This document shows, one piece after another, positions 48,771-55,678 of a stretch of 64,000 nt of DNA; position 1 is the first letter of the stretch, and the number at the start of each line of letters is the position of its first letter. The DNA is taken from positions 1-64,000 of IMG/VR virus record IMGVR_UViG_3300050821_003463; one strand, written 5' to 3'. The notes under the pieces were generated by a model that had not been told where the DNA came from, made no database searches, and worked only from the letters and a program-made list of their open reading frames with translations. Position numbers and translations under genes: made by a program. Source of the DNA: a virus.

Positions 48771-48799
48771 ATACTACACGGTCGGGTCGACCTTGTCAA
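48771..48799 (-). promoter_or_regulatory. Sigma70 promoter for the recombinase
   Basis: On the - strand TTGACA (48799-48794), exactly 17 bases, then TAGTAT (48776-48771), seven bases upstream of the recombinase ATG (48764). The transcript would be leaderless or nearly so. The boxes are almost identical to those at 49672-49700. It overlaps the stop of the next gene. Confidence 0.75.
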
Positions 48800-48944
48800 C
48801 CCCCTTGAAGAGAATCGCTAGCCGCAGTACGTTCGCCTTTTGTTCGACCTCTGCTTTTGGCTTACGTTCGAGGACCACCTCGCCCTCAAGTAGCAGCGTC
48901 TGCGTGCCGTCCCACTCGTCTCGGATTGTGATTTCATTCGCCAT
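48774..48944 (-). CDS. Small hypothetical protein
   Basis: A 56-residue protein (MANEITIRDEWDGTQTLLLE, then GEVVLERKPKAEVEQKANVL), not recognised. The stop lies inside the recombinase promoter. It overlaps the upstream zinc-protein gene by 11 bases. Its composition is protein-like. Confidence 0.55.
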   Translation of the reverse strand: MANEITIRDEWDGTQTLLLEGEVVLERKPKAEVEQKANVLRLAILFKGVDKVDPTV

Positions 48945-49098
48945 CGCGCGTAGCCCTCTCCTGGCACTGTTTGCACAGATGCGTCTCAGTGACCTTGGGC
49001 GTGCCCTTGCCCACGCCGTACGTTAGCTTCGTACCGCAGGGCAGTGCGCCGCCGCTCACGACCTTGCCGTTATTGTCCAGCTTTCCGCATCCTGTCAT
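48934..49098 (-). CDS. Small zinc-ribbon protein
   Basis: A 54-residue protein with four Cys residues (TGCGKLD, LPCGTKL, LCKQCQE), suitable for one zinc. Its ATG overlaps the upstream stop by four bases. Family unknown. Confidence 0.6.
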   Translation of the reverse strand: MTGCGKLDNNGKVVSGGALPCGTKLTYGVGKGTPKVTETHLCKQCQERATRDGE

Positions 49099-49316
49099 GA
49101 TGTCCTCTGATTCGGATATGTCATCCGAGGAAAACGCATCTTCCCATATTGTCCCGGGCTTGTGCGGTTGTCGCTATCCTCATCTACCACTACCGCGCCA
49201 CAGTCGATGCACCAGCGCACGACGGCATCGCTCGCGGCACCGTGCCGTCGATAGATTTCAATGAGCATGTGATCATGCCCATCGCACTTATCTTTGACGG
49301 AGTCCATCCCCCTCAT
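49095..49316 (-). CDS. Small hypothetical protein with Cys pair
   Basis: A 73-residue protein (KCDGHDHMLIEIYRRHG, then VRWCIDCGAVVVDEDSDN); the CIDCG knuckle plus His/Cys at the N-terminus could form a zinc site. Not recognised. Four-base overlaps on both sides. Confidence 0.55.
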   Translation of the reverse strand: MRGMDSVKDKCDGHDHMLIEIYRRHGAASDAVVRWCIDCGAVVVDEDSDNRTSPGQYGKMRFPRMTYPNQRTS

Positions 49317-49513
49317 CGCTTGCCAGCCTTGCCCGACTCTGGGTCCATGACACTACTTGCGTACGCAGTCTTCACGGTCCAGACGCGCCGGTCGCCCTTG
49401 AACGCGATGACCATACCCGCCTTCGGCTTGAGCGATTCATCCACCCAGTCGACCTTGTTGATCTCGCCCTGAGACGCGGGCGTTGTGAGGTGGCACTGCA
49501 TCTGTAGACTCAT
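49313..49513 (-). CDS. Small hypothetical protein
   Basis: A 66-residue protein from ATG 49513, whose start overlaps the upstream stop (ATGA). It looks like a small SH3-type barrel (KPKAGMVIAFKGDRRVWTVK). Not recognised. Confidence 0.55.
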   Translation of the reverse strand: MSLQMQCHLTTPASQGEINKVDWVDESLKPKAGMVIAFKGDRRVWTVKTAYASSVMDPESGKAGKR

Positions 49514-49650
49514 CGCGCACCGCCACGTTGCGTGAACAGCCCGCTCTGGTGTCGGGGACCGATCTGCTGGATCGCCGCGCGCATACGCACGATAGTCCAG
49601 TCCTGCGACGGGTCCGACTTCTGAAGCAGCTTCTCGATTAGCTTTCGCAT
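49510..49650 (-). CDS. Small basic peptide, first gene of a promoter unit
   Basis: A 46-residue protein (MRKLIEKLLQKSDPSQDWTI, then a basic tail). AGGAG lies upstream and a strong promoter 22 bases before the start. Helical; function unknown. Confidence 0.55.
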   Translation of the reverse strand: MRKLIEKLLQKSDPSQDWTIVRMRAAIQQIGPRHQSGLFTQRGGAR

Positions 49651-49671
49651 GATGTTCTCCTATCCTCGAAA

Positions 49672-49700
49672 ATACTATCAGCACCCCAGGTCGCTGTCAA
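49672..49700 (-). promoter_or_regulatory. Strong sigma70 promoter
   Basis: On the - strand TTGACA (49700-49695), 17 bases, then TAGTAT (49677-49672). The boxes and spacing match the promoter at 48771-48799. It drives the small-gene run that ends with the recombinase. Confidence 0.8.
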
Positions 49701-49711
49701 GAGATAAAATC

Positions 49712-49924
49712 TCACCGGAAGTGCCTTCCTGTCTTCGGCGCGGAGGGGATTGGCTTCTTCGCCGTCAGACGATACGTAAGATAGTTAGACGGCTGAGGCA
49801 CGACGATTGAGAAAACTTCCCAACCATCCTGTGCCCACTCGTTGCACGCTTGCTGTATCTTGTCGGGTTGCGTCCAACTGTCGACATTGTTTACGACTAT
49901 GCGCGAACGGAATTCATATGTCAT
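49712..49924 (-). CDS. DUF4177-like protein ending in GRHFR tag
   Basis: A 70-residue protein. DKIQQACNEWAQDGWEVFSI, then a YRLTAKKP strand, fits the small DUF4177-type alpha/beta fold. It ends PKTGRHFR, the same C-terminal tag carried by the SWIM zinc-finger protein directly upstream and by two proteins at 56-58.8 kb. It starts in a four-base overlap with the SWIM gene, which couples their translation. Confidence 0.65.
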   Translation of the reverse strand: MTYEFRSRIVVNNVDSWTQPDKIQQACNEWAQDGWEVFSIVVPQPSNYLTYRLTAKKPIPSAPKTGRHFR

Positions 49925-50949
49925 CGAAATTTTCTCCCAGTGGTAAAAAGGGGCTTGCTCGCACCAGCCGGTAACGCTGGCGTGCCCGCCGCTGCCTGCT
50001 GTCGAAGGAACTTCTGGAACGCTTCCTGCTGATCTTCCGGCATCAGCGCGACCGGCGCAGCGCTCGGCTTGACGCCTTCTGATAGCATGACCTTCAGGAT
50101 GTGCTTACACTCTGTACGTGGGGAGTGCTGCGTAAAGTTAGGGCACGAGCAAGCCCAGCCCTCAGCCGTTGTCGAGCCCTTCGGATTCACAGTGCGACTG
50201 ACCACGTAGGGTGCCTTCGCCGTGCCTTGCACAGTCCACTGCGTTGTCCACATCGGGGAGTTCGACTTCGGCAGTTTTCGCACCTCACCGTTCTTCATCG
50301 GAGGTGTGACCTTCTTTACCTTCACGAAAGACGGCTTTACGTGATCTTCGATATTCACAGTTCCCTTTCCGCTGCAGGCAGGGCAATGCGTGCCCGACCA
50401 GTCTGCCTGATTGTGATACAGATTGCAACCGAGACAGCGCACGACAGCGTACTCTATCTTCGGTCCAAAGACTTGCGCCCAGCTTTTAATTTTCTGAGAA
50501 ACCTGCTCCACCGTAGTCGGCGCAGTGATCGTGTCGCCCCACTTCTCGTACTTCCACATCGGCTTGCCGTCTTCGAGCACTCCACCTGAAGTGTCATTGA
50601 GCGCGCGCCGATAGTAGCCCTTCAGGTTGCTGTGGATGGGAACTGTAGGTTTTTCTTCCATCGCGTCCGCGTTATCCCAGATACCGGTTATGTCTTTCTG
50701 GAACGGAGACGCATAGTGGATGGGGTGTTTCGACAGCGGTATCCTGGGCGTCTCGTTCGTTATGGTCTTGACCTTCTTGCCGCACTTCGTGCAAGTGAAA
50801 ACTATCTTGGTGCCCGCCCAGTCTGCTGCGCCCACCGTGTTGAAGTGCGCGCACTTTGCCTGCTCAACGCGACAGGATGAGCATAGCCCGTCCCCGTGGG
50901 GAAAGTCTTCCGTATGGGTCGCGCACTTCGAGCAGTTGACTTTTGCCAT
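49921..50949 (-). CDS. SWIM zinc-finger protein ending in GRKFR tag
   Basis: A 342-residue protein. I chose the ATG at 50949, which has GGAGG five bases upstream, over the preceding GTG. Zinc ribbons: CSKC...CSSC (residues about 6-27), CAH...CTKC (about 33-57), CLGC...CPAC (about 165-190). The SWIM motif is CSCPNFTQHSPRTECKHI (C-x-C ... C-x-H, about 265-285). SWIM domains bind DNA or proteins and, in bacterial operons, often sit beside MoxR-type AAA ATPases. This one ends FTTGRKFR, like the Ycf46-like AAA ATPase and its partner. It probably joins the same assembly. Confidence 0.75.
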   Translation of the reverse strand: MAKVNCSKCATHTEDFPHGDGLCSSCRVEQAKCAHFNTVGAADWAGTKIVFTCTKCGKKVKTITNETPRIPLSKHPIHYASPFQKDITGIWDNADAMEEKPTVPIHSNLKGYYRRALNDTSGGVLEDGKPMWKYEKWGDTITAPTTVEQVSQKIKSWAQVFGPKIEYAVVRCLGCNLYHNQADWSGTHCPACSGKGTVNIEDHVKPSFVKVKKVTPPMKNGEVRKLPKSNSPMWTTQWTVQGTAKAPYVVSRTVNPKGSTTAEGWACSCPNFTQHSPRTECKHILKVMLSEGVKPSAAPVALMPEDQQEAFQKFLRQQAAAGTPALPAGASKPLFTTGRKFR

Positions 50950-50961
50950 CACATCCTCCGG

Positions 50962-51000
50962 TTAAAAATGAGGCTGGCTACCCGACGGATCGGACCAGCC
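50962..51000 (-). terminator. Intrinsic terminator
   Basis: On the - strand GGCTGG (51000-50995) pairs with CCAGCC (50977-50972) and is followed by TCATTTTTAA (about 50971-50962). It lies just before the SWIM gene start, so transcripts from the small-gene run above could end here unless read through. Confidence 0.55.
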
Positions 51001-51019
51001 CCTGCCAACAACAAAAACT

Positions 51020-51112
51020 TTACGCCCGTACCCAGGCTTCCAGCTTCGCGACGATCCACATCACTTCAAGCAGGATAAACATGCCCAGCCCTTCGGTCAC
51101 CCATGCGCGCAT
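51020..51112 (-). CDS. Tiny membrane peptide
   Basis: A 30-residue peptide (WVTEGLGMFILLEVMWIVAK) with one hydrophobic helix. GGGAGGG lies upstream of the ATG. Too short for family assignment; ribosome site and composition support it. Confidence 0.5.
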   Translation of the reverse strand: MRAWVTEGLGMFILLEVMWIVAKLEAWVRA

Positions 51113-51123
51113 AGAACCCTCCC

Positions 51124-51138
51124 GTGTACTTTGTATAC
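51124..51138 (-). repeat. Recurrent TATACAAAGTAMAC motif, copy 3
   Basis: The - strand reads GTATACAAAGTACAC here, upstream of the tiny membrane peptide, and repeats the motif seen at 20675-20688 and, partly, at 9658-9671. Confidence 0.35.
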
Positions 51139-51141
51139 TGA

Positions 51142-51167
51142 TGCTCCAATCCCGTTAGACTGGAGCA
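51142..51167 (-). promoter_or_regulatory. Hairpin in a gene-free spacer
   Basis: TGCTCCA and TGGAGCA (7 bp) enclose a 12-base loop. No T-tract follows on either strand. It lies in the spacer between the zinc-ribbon gene and the tiny membrane peptide. Confidence 0.4.
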
Positions 51168-51208
51168 CCAATTTGGCGTCATGCCCGTTCTTTGCGTTTA
51201 CAGCCCGT

Positions 51209-51379
51209 TTAAGCGCCCCAGGTTTCGTGGGGTGCCTGAGACTCACCTTTGCCCTCCGACCCCCTGTTTTCGGGCGGGAAAGTGGGTACGTTTGCGGGTA
51301 CAGTGAGCCCGCAGCACCCACATCGCCAGGACACCCCGTACTTTTGGGGTCGGGGGAGTCCGCAGCGAGGACAGCTCAT
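51209..51379 (-). CDS. Small zinc-ribbon protein
   Basis: A 56-residue protein: CPRCGLPRPQKYG, then WRCGCCGLTV, a classical CxxC ... CxCC zinc ribbon, and a disordered tail. It overlaps the upstream gene by four bases (ATGA). It is one of three adjacent zinc-knuckle genes. Confidence 0.6.
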   Translation of the reverse strand: MSCPRCGLPRPQKYGVSWRCGCCGLTVPANVPTFPPENRGSEGKGESQAPHETWGA

Positions 51380-51561
51380 CGAGTCCTCCGCGCCTGCTCG
51401 CCCTCATCCTCCCACCCCGTGTACGGCTCAGGGGTAGGCTGCTGGCGACAGTCGGCGCATAGGAGTTCCGTCTCGCTCACGGTCACGCCACACGCACCGC
51501 ACAGGTTAACCCGTGGCTTGCGCTGTTGGTTGATGCGGGCTTCCTTCGCTCCGTACGACAT
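51376..51561 (-). CDS. Small zinc-ribbon protein
   Basis: A 61-residue protein: NLCGACGVTVSETELLCADC gives a full CxxC...CxxC knuckle. The N-terminus is basic and the tail acidic/Pro-rich. Coupled to the next gene by a four-base overlap. Confidence 0.6.
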   Translation of the reverse strand: MSYGAKEARINQQRKPRVNLCGACGVTVSETELLCADCRQQPTPEPYTGWEDEGEQARRTR

Positions 51562-51562
51562 G

Positions 51563-51982
51563 TCAATTTCCTCCTGCGGCTGCTGCCGCTGCTAGATTCA
51601 AGCTGATGATATGCGGAAAGCAGGCATCAGTATGGTACTGCTTCGCTGTGAAGTCAACATAAAAATACGATGTCTTGACGATGGCGTGCCAGGATGACTT
51701 GTTATAGGCAGCGCTGTCGTGCTTGCCGAGGGAGTAGAGCGTTGGATCGGGGTTATGCTGTCCAAAGGCGTAGTCGACTCCATGCGGATAGATGCTGAAG
51801 TCGTAGCGAGATAGTTCTCCCTGGTAGCCCTCTGTGCGTGCAAAGCGGATGAAGGCGTCGCTCGTGCTATCGCACATGCAGTACGCACCGTCGGGAGTGT
51901 CGAGCCCGTACAGCCCGGGCTCGCAGTTCTTGCTATGCCGAGACTCCGCGAACTTCTCGATGAGTTTCATGAGTTCATCCAT
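51563..51982 (-). CDS. Transglutaminase/papain-like Cys-His hydrolase candidate
   Basis: A 139-residue protein. YCMCDSTSDAFIRFARTEGY supplies a possible catalytic Cys, and SSWHAIVKTSYFYVDFTAKQ gives a His followed by VDFTAKQ, the Cys...His...Asp order and local pattern of small transglutaminase-like or papain-like proteins. The C-terminus is Ala-rich. It resembles in outline the proteins at 61211-61624 and 62580-63179. Activity is unproven; it might be a phage protease or amidase. Confidence 0.55.
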   Translation of the reverse strand: MDELMKLIEKFAESRHSKNCEPGLYGLDTPDGAYCMCDSTSDAFIRFARTEGYQGELSRYDFSIYPHGVDYAFGQHNPDPTLYSLGKHDSAAYNKSSWHAIVKTSYFYVDFTAKQYHTDACFPHIISLNLAAAAAAGGN

Positions 51983-51984
51983 CG

Positions 51985-52191
51985 CTAGTTGCCCTCGAAG
52001 AACAGATTGTTGTGTTCGTGTTCACGCTCCAATGCCACAATGAGCACACGTATCGCAGCCTTCCCTCGTTCCGTCAGAGGGTCGTTGATCATCCAGAACT
52101 TCAGGCGTCGTGCCACTTCGTCGAAGTTAAGCCTGTGGTCCCTGGTGTACAAGCGACCGTCACCGCTGTAGTAGATATCTTCCTGTGGCAT
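51985..52191 (-). CDS. Small hypothetical protein
   Basis: A 68-residue helical protein (NFDEVARRLKFWMINDPLTE, then KAAIRVLIVALEREHEHN), not recognised. GGAGGAA precedes the ATG. Confidence 0.55.
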   Translation of the reverse strand: MPQEDIYYSGDGRLYTRDHRLNFDEVARRLKFWMINDPLTERGKAAIRVLIVALEREHEHNNLFFEGN

Positions 52192-52213
52192 AGTTTCCTC
52201 CGAGTGAAATGAT

Positions 52214-52244
52214 CGAGCGGGTTGGTGGTCCCCGCCCGATTTTA
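52214..52244. terminator. GC-rich hairpin, terminator-like on + strand
   Basis: CGAGCGGG (52214-52221) and CCCGCCCG (52231-52238) pair with one wobble. On the + strand it is followed by ATTTTA. On the coding - strand no T-tract follows, so it may act as a stabilising stem in the 100-base gap before the next gene. Confidence 0.4.
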
Positions 52245-52297
52245 CTGAGACGACTTAGCGCGCCTCGTTGCTCCACGCCTCAGCGGGAATCGTTGCA

Positions 52298-52603
52298 TTA
52301 GCTTCCGGTGCATTTTATATGAGTGCCATCGTGCAACGTCCAGAGAGTCCGACAAAGCGACCCCCTGGGAAGAGGTTTGCCACATGAGGAGCAGCGATCC
52401 TCGCGTGCGATCTTGCCGATGGCGGACTGTATGACATCAGTGAGCGGGATTGACTTGCTGACCGGCGCGCGTAGCCCTTTGATGATCGATAGCGCGCCGC
52501 GTCTATCGCTCACATGCATGCCGCCCAGCTTCGAGCGTTTCAGCATGAGTTGTGCGAGCAGTATAACGGGGGAGTCCGGTACGCCGACGCCCCAGTTATC
52601 CAT
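52298..52603 (-). CDS. Hypothetical protein with Cys pairs
   Basis: A 101-residue protein, not recognised. The N-terminal half is helical (PVILLAQLMLKRSK); the second half has CSSCGKPLPRGSLC and a late Cys, a possible zinc site. AGGAGC lies upstream of the ATG, which overlaps the previous gene by eight bases. Confidence 0.55.
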   Translation of the reverse strand: MDNWGVGVPDSPVILLAQLMLKRSKLGGMHVSDRRGALSIIKGLRAPVSKSIPLTDVIQSAIGKIAREDRCSSCGKPLPRGSLCRTLWTLHDGTHIKCTGS

Positions 52604-52832
52604 TCTTAGCTCCTAACTGCTGCTGCTTGTGAGCGTCGAGCCGTTTTCCAACTGCGTCGCCCAGGTCATTTACATTTGATTTCACAGCCAGCGTACTGTT
52701 TGACGGTGCGTTGAAGAGGACGAGATCGTACACACAACCCTCGCACTCTTGGATGCCGACGTACTTCGCGCCAGCCTTCTCGACTTGCTGCTTGAGATAC
52801 TGCTCGTAGACATCATCCAGCATTCGCTTCAT
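52596..52832 (-). CDS. Small hypothetical protein
   Basis: A 78-residue protein, not recognised. It has CEGCVYDLVLFNAPSNS in the middle (a CxxC pair) and a helical, basic tail. Coupled to the upstream gene by a four-base overlap. Confidence 0.55.
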   Translation of the reverse strand: MKRMLDDVYEQYLKQQVEKAGAKYVGIQECEGCVYDLVLFNAPSNSTLAVKSNVNDLGDAVGKRLDAHKQQQLGAKNG

Positions 52833-52990
52833 TGATTCCTTCCGTAGATACAGCCTATGCCGTACATCGCAGCGTCGATTACCTTCTTCGCCGCCCGCAG
52901 CGTCATGCTACGGGGGCGAAGCACAAGGCGAGCGACGCGTCGCCAGTAGACGTCACGCTCCGCTGCTGTGTAGAGTAGCGCGTCCCTCAT
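52829..52990 (-). CDS. Small basic protein
   Basis: A 53-residue protein (MRDALLYTAAERDVYWRRVA, then RSMTLRAAKKVIDAAMYGIG), helical and basic, not recognised. It has four-base overlaps on both sides. Confidence 0.55.
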   Translation of the reverse strand: MRDALLYTAAERDVYWRRVARLVLRPRSMTLRAAKKVIDAAMYGIGCIYGRNQ

Positions 52991-53202
52991 CGTTTGCCTC
53001 GATTCAGTTCCGCGTTCAACCTCTGGAACGGAGTCTCGGCGCGGGGAGGTGGAGTCGCGAGGACGCAGAGTACAGGGAAGCCACAGATGGTCTGTTCAAC
53101 CAGCCGTGTCTTGAACCCGACAGAGCGCAGGCTGAGCGCTCTCGCGATAGCTTGATTCAACCCTGCGACTGTTAAAGGAAGCGTACAACTGATCTCTTCC
53201 AT
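52987..53202 (-). CDS. Small hypothetical protein
   Basis: A 71-residue protein from ATG 53202 with GAGGAG upstream (MEEISCTLPLTVAGLNQAIA, then CGFPVLCVLATPPP). Strand-rich second half. Not recognised; the upstream frame overlaps the next gene and is rejected. Confidence 0.55.
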   Translation of the reverse strand: MEEISCTLPLTVAGLNQAIARALSLRSVGFKTRLVEQTICGFPVLCVLATPPPRAETPFQRLNAELNRGKR

Positions 53203-53327
53203 AAGATTCTCCTCAAGAGTTTGGTTGCGACGTGGACAGCGACAGCGATAAAGTTGATGGTTGACAGAAGAATAGCATACCACATCAGCCATAGATCGGG
53301 GTGCGTGAAGTGCCCGTGATAGAACAT
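53172..53327 (-). CDS. One-span membrane peptide
   Basis: A 51-residue protein from ATG 53327 with GAGGTGAGC just upstream. One hydrophobic helix (WLMWYAILLSTINFIAVAV) and a basic tail (LLRRILWKRSVV). It overlaps the downstream gene by 31 bases. Confidence 0.55.
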   Translation of the reverse strand: MFYHGHFTHPDLWLMWYAILLSTINFIAVAVHVATKLLRRILWKRSVVRFL

Positions 53328-53329
53328 GC

Positions 53330-53839
53330 TCACCTCGTGCAGTAAAAACCCTGTTCGATGAGCAGCCACACGAACCCGATTCGATTGATAAATCCAGGTC
53401 GCTGCACCATCAGTGACTTGATTGGCGTAGGGAGTTCAAAAGGCGGCATCACGAAGGTCACACAGCCCTCGCAGCCTGTCTTGTTGGAGCGCGACGGTGC
53501 GACGTGGTAGCCCTCGCCCTCTTTGAGTTCTGCCCCACAGGTCAGCTTGCGGTACTGCTGGCGCACTGCGAAGTCCATCTCAGGGCACTGCGCTTCTAGG
53601 TGCAGGCTGGTCTGCGCTTCAGGAGTGCGCAGGTAGTCTATGAACCGGTCGAACTCTGCGACCTCTGAGTCGTGGGGAGAGAGCACAGTGAGGGAACGCG
53701 GGACGCGTGAAGCGGGGACAGGTTTCAGCGAGTTGGTCTTGACGGTGAACTCGTTGTCGTTATCATCCCGTATCTTTGAGAGGGTGCCGGATTGCTCCAG
53801 CACCTCCACAGTTGACTTGCGATAGATCATGAGTGACAT
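53330..53839 (-). CDS. Hypothetical protein
   Basis: A 169-residue protein, not recognised. The N-terminal 45 residues look like a small beta domain (KSTVEVLEQSGTLSKIRDDN, EFTVKT). The rest has paired Cys residues (LTCGAELKEG and TGCEGCVTFV) and a hydrophobic strand-rich end. Coupled to its neighbours. Confidence 0.55.
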   Translation of the reverse strand: MSLMIYRKSTVEVLEQSGTLSKIRDDNDNEFTVKTNSLKPVPASRVPRSLTVLSPHDSEVAEFDRFIDYLRTPEAQTSLHLEAQCPEMDFAVRQQYRKLTCGAELKEGEGYHVAPSRSNKTGCEGCVTFVMPPFELPTPIKSLMVQRPGFINRIGFVWLLIEQGFYCTR

Positions 53840-54018
53840 TATCGGCTCCCTACAGGCAGAACGCGAGCCGCGCCTGTGGCGGTATCAAATTCTACGGATA
53901 TGTATTCATCATATTCGATGAACTTATCTTTCAGCGCAACAGTAGCGCTCGCGGCATTCATATACTCGCCTTCTGTTGCGTAGTCGGGGTCCTTGAACGT
54001 GCAGATGAATTTTGCCAT
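53839..54018 (-). CDS. Small hypothetical protein
   Basis: A 59-residue protein from ATG 54018 with GGAGGTG upstream (MAKFICTFKDPDYATEGEYM, then VALKDKFIEYDEYISVEFDT). It looks like a small alpha/beta domain. It shares one base with both neighbouring genes. Confidence 0.6.
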   Translation of the reverse strand: MAKFICTFKDPDYATEGEYMNAASATVALKDKFIEYDEYISVEFDTATGAARVLPVGSR

Positions 54019-54449
54019 CACCGCACCTCCTGATCGAGCAGATGGTTGACGATGATTGCCTTGCCCTTCGCGATGCAGCCAGGGCACGTCACAACCCAGG
54101 TATCCAAGTAGCAGCGGGTCACTGCGCCAGCCTTAGCACAGAGCGTGCTGCCTTCCTGGATAACGTGGCTGTTGGTTTCGACATCGTACGCGCTGGTGTT
54201 CAGGATGTGAAAGTGATGCTCCCCTGCGACCAGCACCGTATTGAACGGCAGAAGCTTCTGCACGTCTCCGTCTGCGATGCTGCGTTTGAGTACCTCGCGC
54301 TCCAGCCGATCAAAGTCAAGTATGATTAGCGTTGCCGTGGGTGTGAGTAAGTCGACGCTTGGGTCGACAACGTCAAACGTGGTGGATGCCTTGGCGAGCG
54401 CTGCTCGAAGTTCAGACTGGCGCAAAGCTTGATATTGAAATTCGTTCAT
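54018..54449 (-). CDS. Hypothetical protein
   Basis: A 143-residue protein, not recognised. Helical N-terminus (NEFQYQALRQSELRAALAKA), then strands (TATLIILDFDRLEREVLKRS and TVLVAGEHHFHILNTSAYDV), with several Cys near the end (RCYLDTWVVTCPGC). Follows the HNH-like gene by a four-base overlap. Confidence 0.55.
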   Translation of the reverse strand: MNEFQYQALRQSELRAALAKASTTFDVVDPSVDLLTPTATLIILDFDRLEREVLKRSIADGDVQKLLPFNTVLVAGEHHFHILNTSAYDVETNSHVIQEGSTLCAKAGAVTRCYLDTWVVTCPGCIAKGKAIIVNHLLDQEVR

Positions 54450-54790
54450 AGGGTTACCTTTCGCTTGGCGAGTTCCGCCAAAAGTTCGAACGTTGAAAAA
54501 TTTTTCAGAGTCTTTCGTCCCTTCGGATGCCTCTGGTTTTTAATGCTCTGCCTGCGGGTTGCCCACCGTACGTTGCCTACAGCATAATGCCCATCGTTTT
54601 CAATTCGGTCAAGCATGCGACGTGAGGGGCGTTTGCCGAGTTCTGCGAAGAACTCCTCGAATGAGGTGAACAGGAATTTTATTCCCCGTCCACCATAATT
54701 CGGGAAGTCTGTGCAATTCGGATTCGTGCAACGATTACGAGCATCGTAGTAAGCCCGCCATTCGACGGGGTGTGTCTTGTAGGGTTTCAT
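54446..54790 (-). CDS. HNH-like/AP2-like endonuclease
   Basis: A 114-residue protein. The pattern WRAYYDARNRCTNPNC, YGGRGIKFLF, FEEFFAELGKRPSRRMLDRI, then ENDGHYAVGNVRWATRRQSI is the well-known small HNH-family endonuclease outline (LDRIDNDGxYxPGNxRWAT). It probably inserted as a mobile nuclease between the DUF2997 and DUF-like genes. Zinc Cys pairs are absent, as is usual for this subgroup. Confidence 0.85.
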   Translation of the reverse strand: MKPYKTHPVEWRAYYDARNRCTNPNCTDFPNYGGRGIKFLFTSFEEFFAELGKRPSRRMLDRIENDGHYAVGNVRWATRRQSIKNQRHPKGRKTLKNFSTFELLAELAKRKVTL

Positions 54791-54792
54791 GT

Positions 54793-54984
54793 TTACTGCT
54801 TCAGCGTGTTCTTGTGCTGAGCAGGCTTGTTGAATTCACCCTTGTGTGTGACCTTCACGGTTTGCCCGATTGCATTCCCGAAAGCCTGTGCGACTGCGTC
54901 GCAGCCTTTGCCCTGGTACCCATTCAGGTCTACCGTTTGGTCGCCGGTGGCGATGTCAATGTTGATGGTGATTATCTTAGCCAA
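54793..54984 (-). CDS. DUF2997-like protein
   Basis: A 63-residue protein starting at TTG 54984, with GAGGG upstream; a TTG at 55008 in the same frame lies inside the preceding gene. The pattern NGYQGKGCDAVAQAFGNAIG matches DUF2997 (G-x-G-x-x-C and helix). Family members often lie beside DUF1257, as here. Function unknown; it may act with the AAA ATPase. Confidence 0.75.
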   Translation of the reverse strand: MAKIITINIDIATGDQTVDLNGYQGKGCDAVAQAFGNAIGQTVKVTHKGEFNKPAQHKNTLKQ

Positions 54985-54991
54985 AGTGCCC

Positions 54992-55399
54992 TCACTTTCG
55001 GTTGTCAATGAATTGGAGTTGAACTTTCCCGTTGACGATCTTCTTGCCGAGGAACTGCAGACCGTTCTTGCGCGCGGTCTTCATGTCCACCTTCTCGGTA
55101 TACGCGACCTTCAGTTTCGTCATCCAGGTAGCGTCGTGCTTGTTGCTATCGTAGTCGCTGACGATTGCGCTGTAGGTCCCGTCCGCTGCTTTGACAAAGC
55201 CGAGATCGTTCGCTGCGCTACCTATGTGCTGGCGGCGCACGATGACGTTGGCTGTCTGTGCTCGCTTGTCGCCGTGATAGCCGAACAAGTTCTGTGCGAC
55301 TTCGTTCACTTCCACGTTCTTGTAGCCCATCTCACCAAGGGCTTCGACAAGACAGTCGCGATCTTTGTACTGTGTCTTCTGTGTGTGGTATGCGCTCAT
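54992..55399 (-). CDS. DUF1257 (Ycf35-type) protein
   Basis: A 135-residue protein. MSAYHTQKTQYKDRDCLVEA, then GYHGDKRAQTANVIVRRQHI, DLGFVKAADGTYSAIVSDYD and TEKVDMKTARKNGLQ are the family signature in order. DUF1257/Ycf35 is found in cyanobacteria, plastids and phages, frequently next to DUF2997 and an AAA ATPase of the Ycf46 type. It likely forms part of the module with the genes at 56.2-58.8 kb. Confidence 0.85.
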   Translation of the reverse strand: MSAYHTQKTQYKDRDCLVEALGEMGYKNVEVNEVAQNLFGYHGDKRAQTANVIVRRQHIGSAANDLGFVKAADGTYSAIVSDYDSNKHDATWMTKLKVAYTEKVDMKTARKNGLQFLGKKIVNGKVQLQFIDNRK

Positions 55400-55400
55400 G

Positions 55401-55562
55401 CTATTCGTTCTCCCTTCGAATTTGTTTGCCCGCGTTGACGAGAATGTCGATTACGTTAACGGCGTCTTGCTGTGAAAGTTTGCCCGCGTTCATCGACCAG
55501 CCGACATACAATAGCGCGTGGGATATCTTGAGATACCCGGGTGTGTGCCACGGTTGCTTCAT
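55401..55562 (-). CDS. Small hypothetical protein
   Basis: A 53-residue protein (MKQPWHTPGYLKISHALLYV, then QQDAVNVIDILVNAGKQIRR), helical, not recognised. GAGGGG precedes the ATG; coupled by a four-base overlap to the one-span peptide. Confidence 0.55.
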   Translation of the reverse strand: MKQPWHTPGYLKISHALLYVGWSMNAGKLSQQDAVNVIDILVNAGKQIRRENE

Positions 55563-55678
55563 CGTGTTCCCCTCTCATAATAGTTGGCGCGCGCTTCGAG
55601 TGCTGCGCGCTTTGCCTGTGATCCGCGCCGCCACATGTAGACCAGCGCGACGATTGCGAGACTGAAGATAACTTTCAT
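55559..55678 (-). CDS. Tiny one-span membrane peptide
   Basis: A 39-residue protein with a hydrophobic N-terminus (VIFSLAIVALVYMW) and a basic/Ala-rich tail. GAGGACACT precedes the ATG; four-base overlaps to both neighbours. Confidence 0.55.
   Translation of the reverse strand: MKVIFSLAIVALVYMWRRGSQAKRAALEARANYYERGTR

Noticed and set aside
51097-51321. A 74-residue - strand frame with a Lys/Gly-rich product.
   Set aside because: It overlaps the well-placed zinc-ribbon gene (51209-51379) in another frame, runs across the hairpin and repeat spacer and has no ribosome site.
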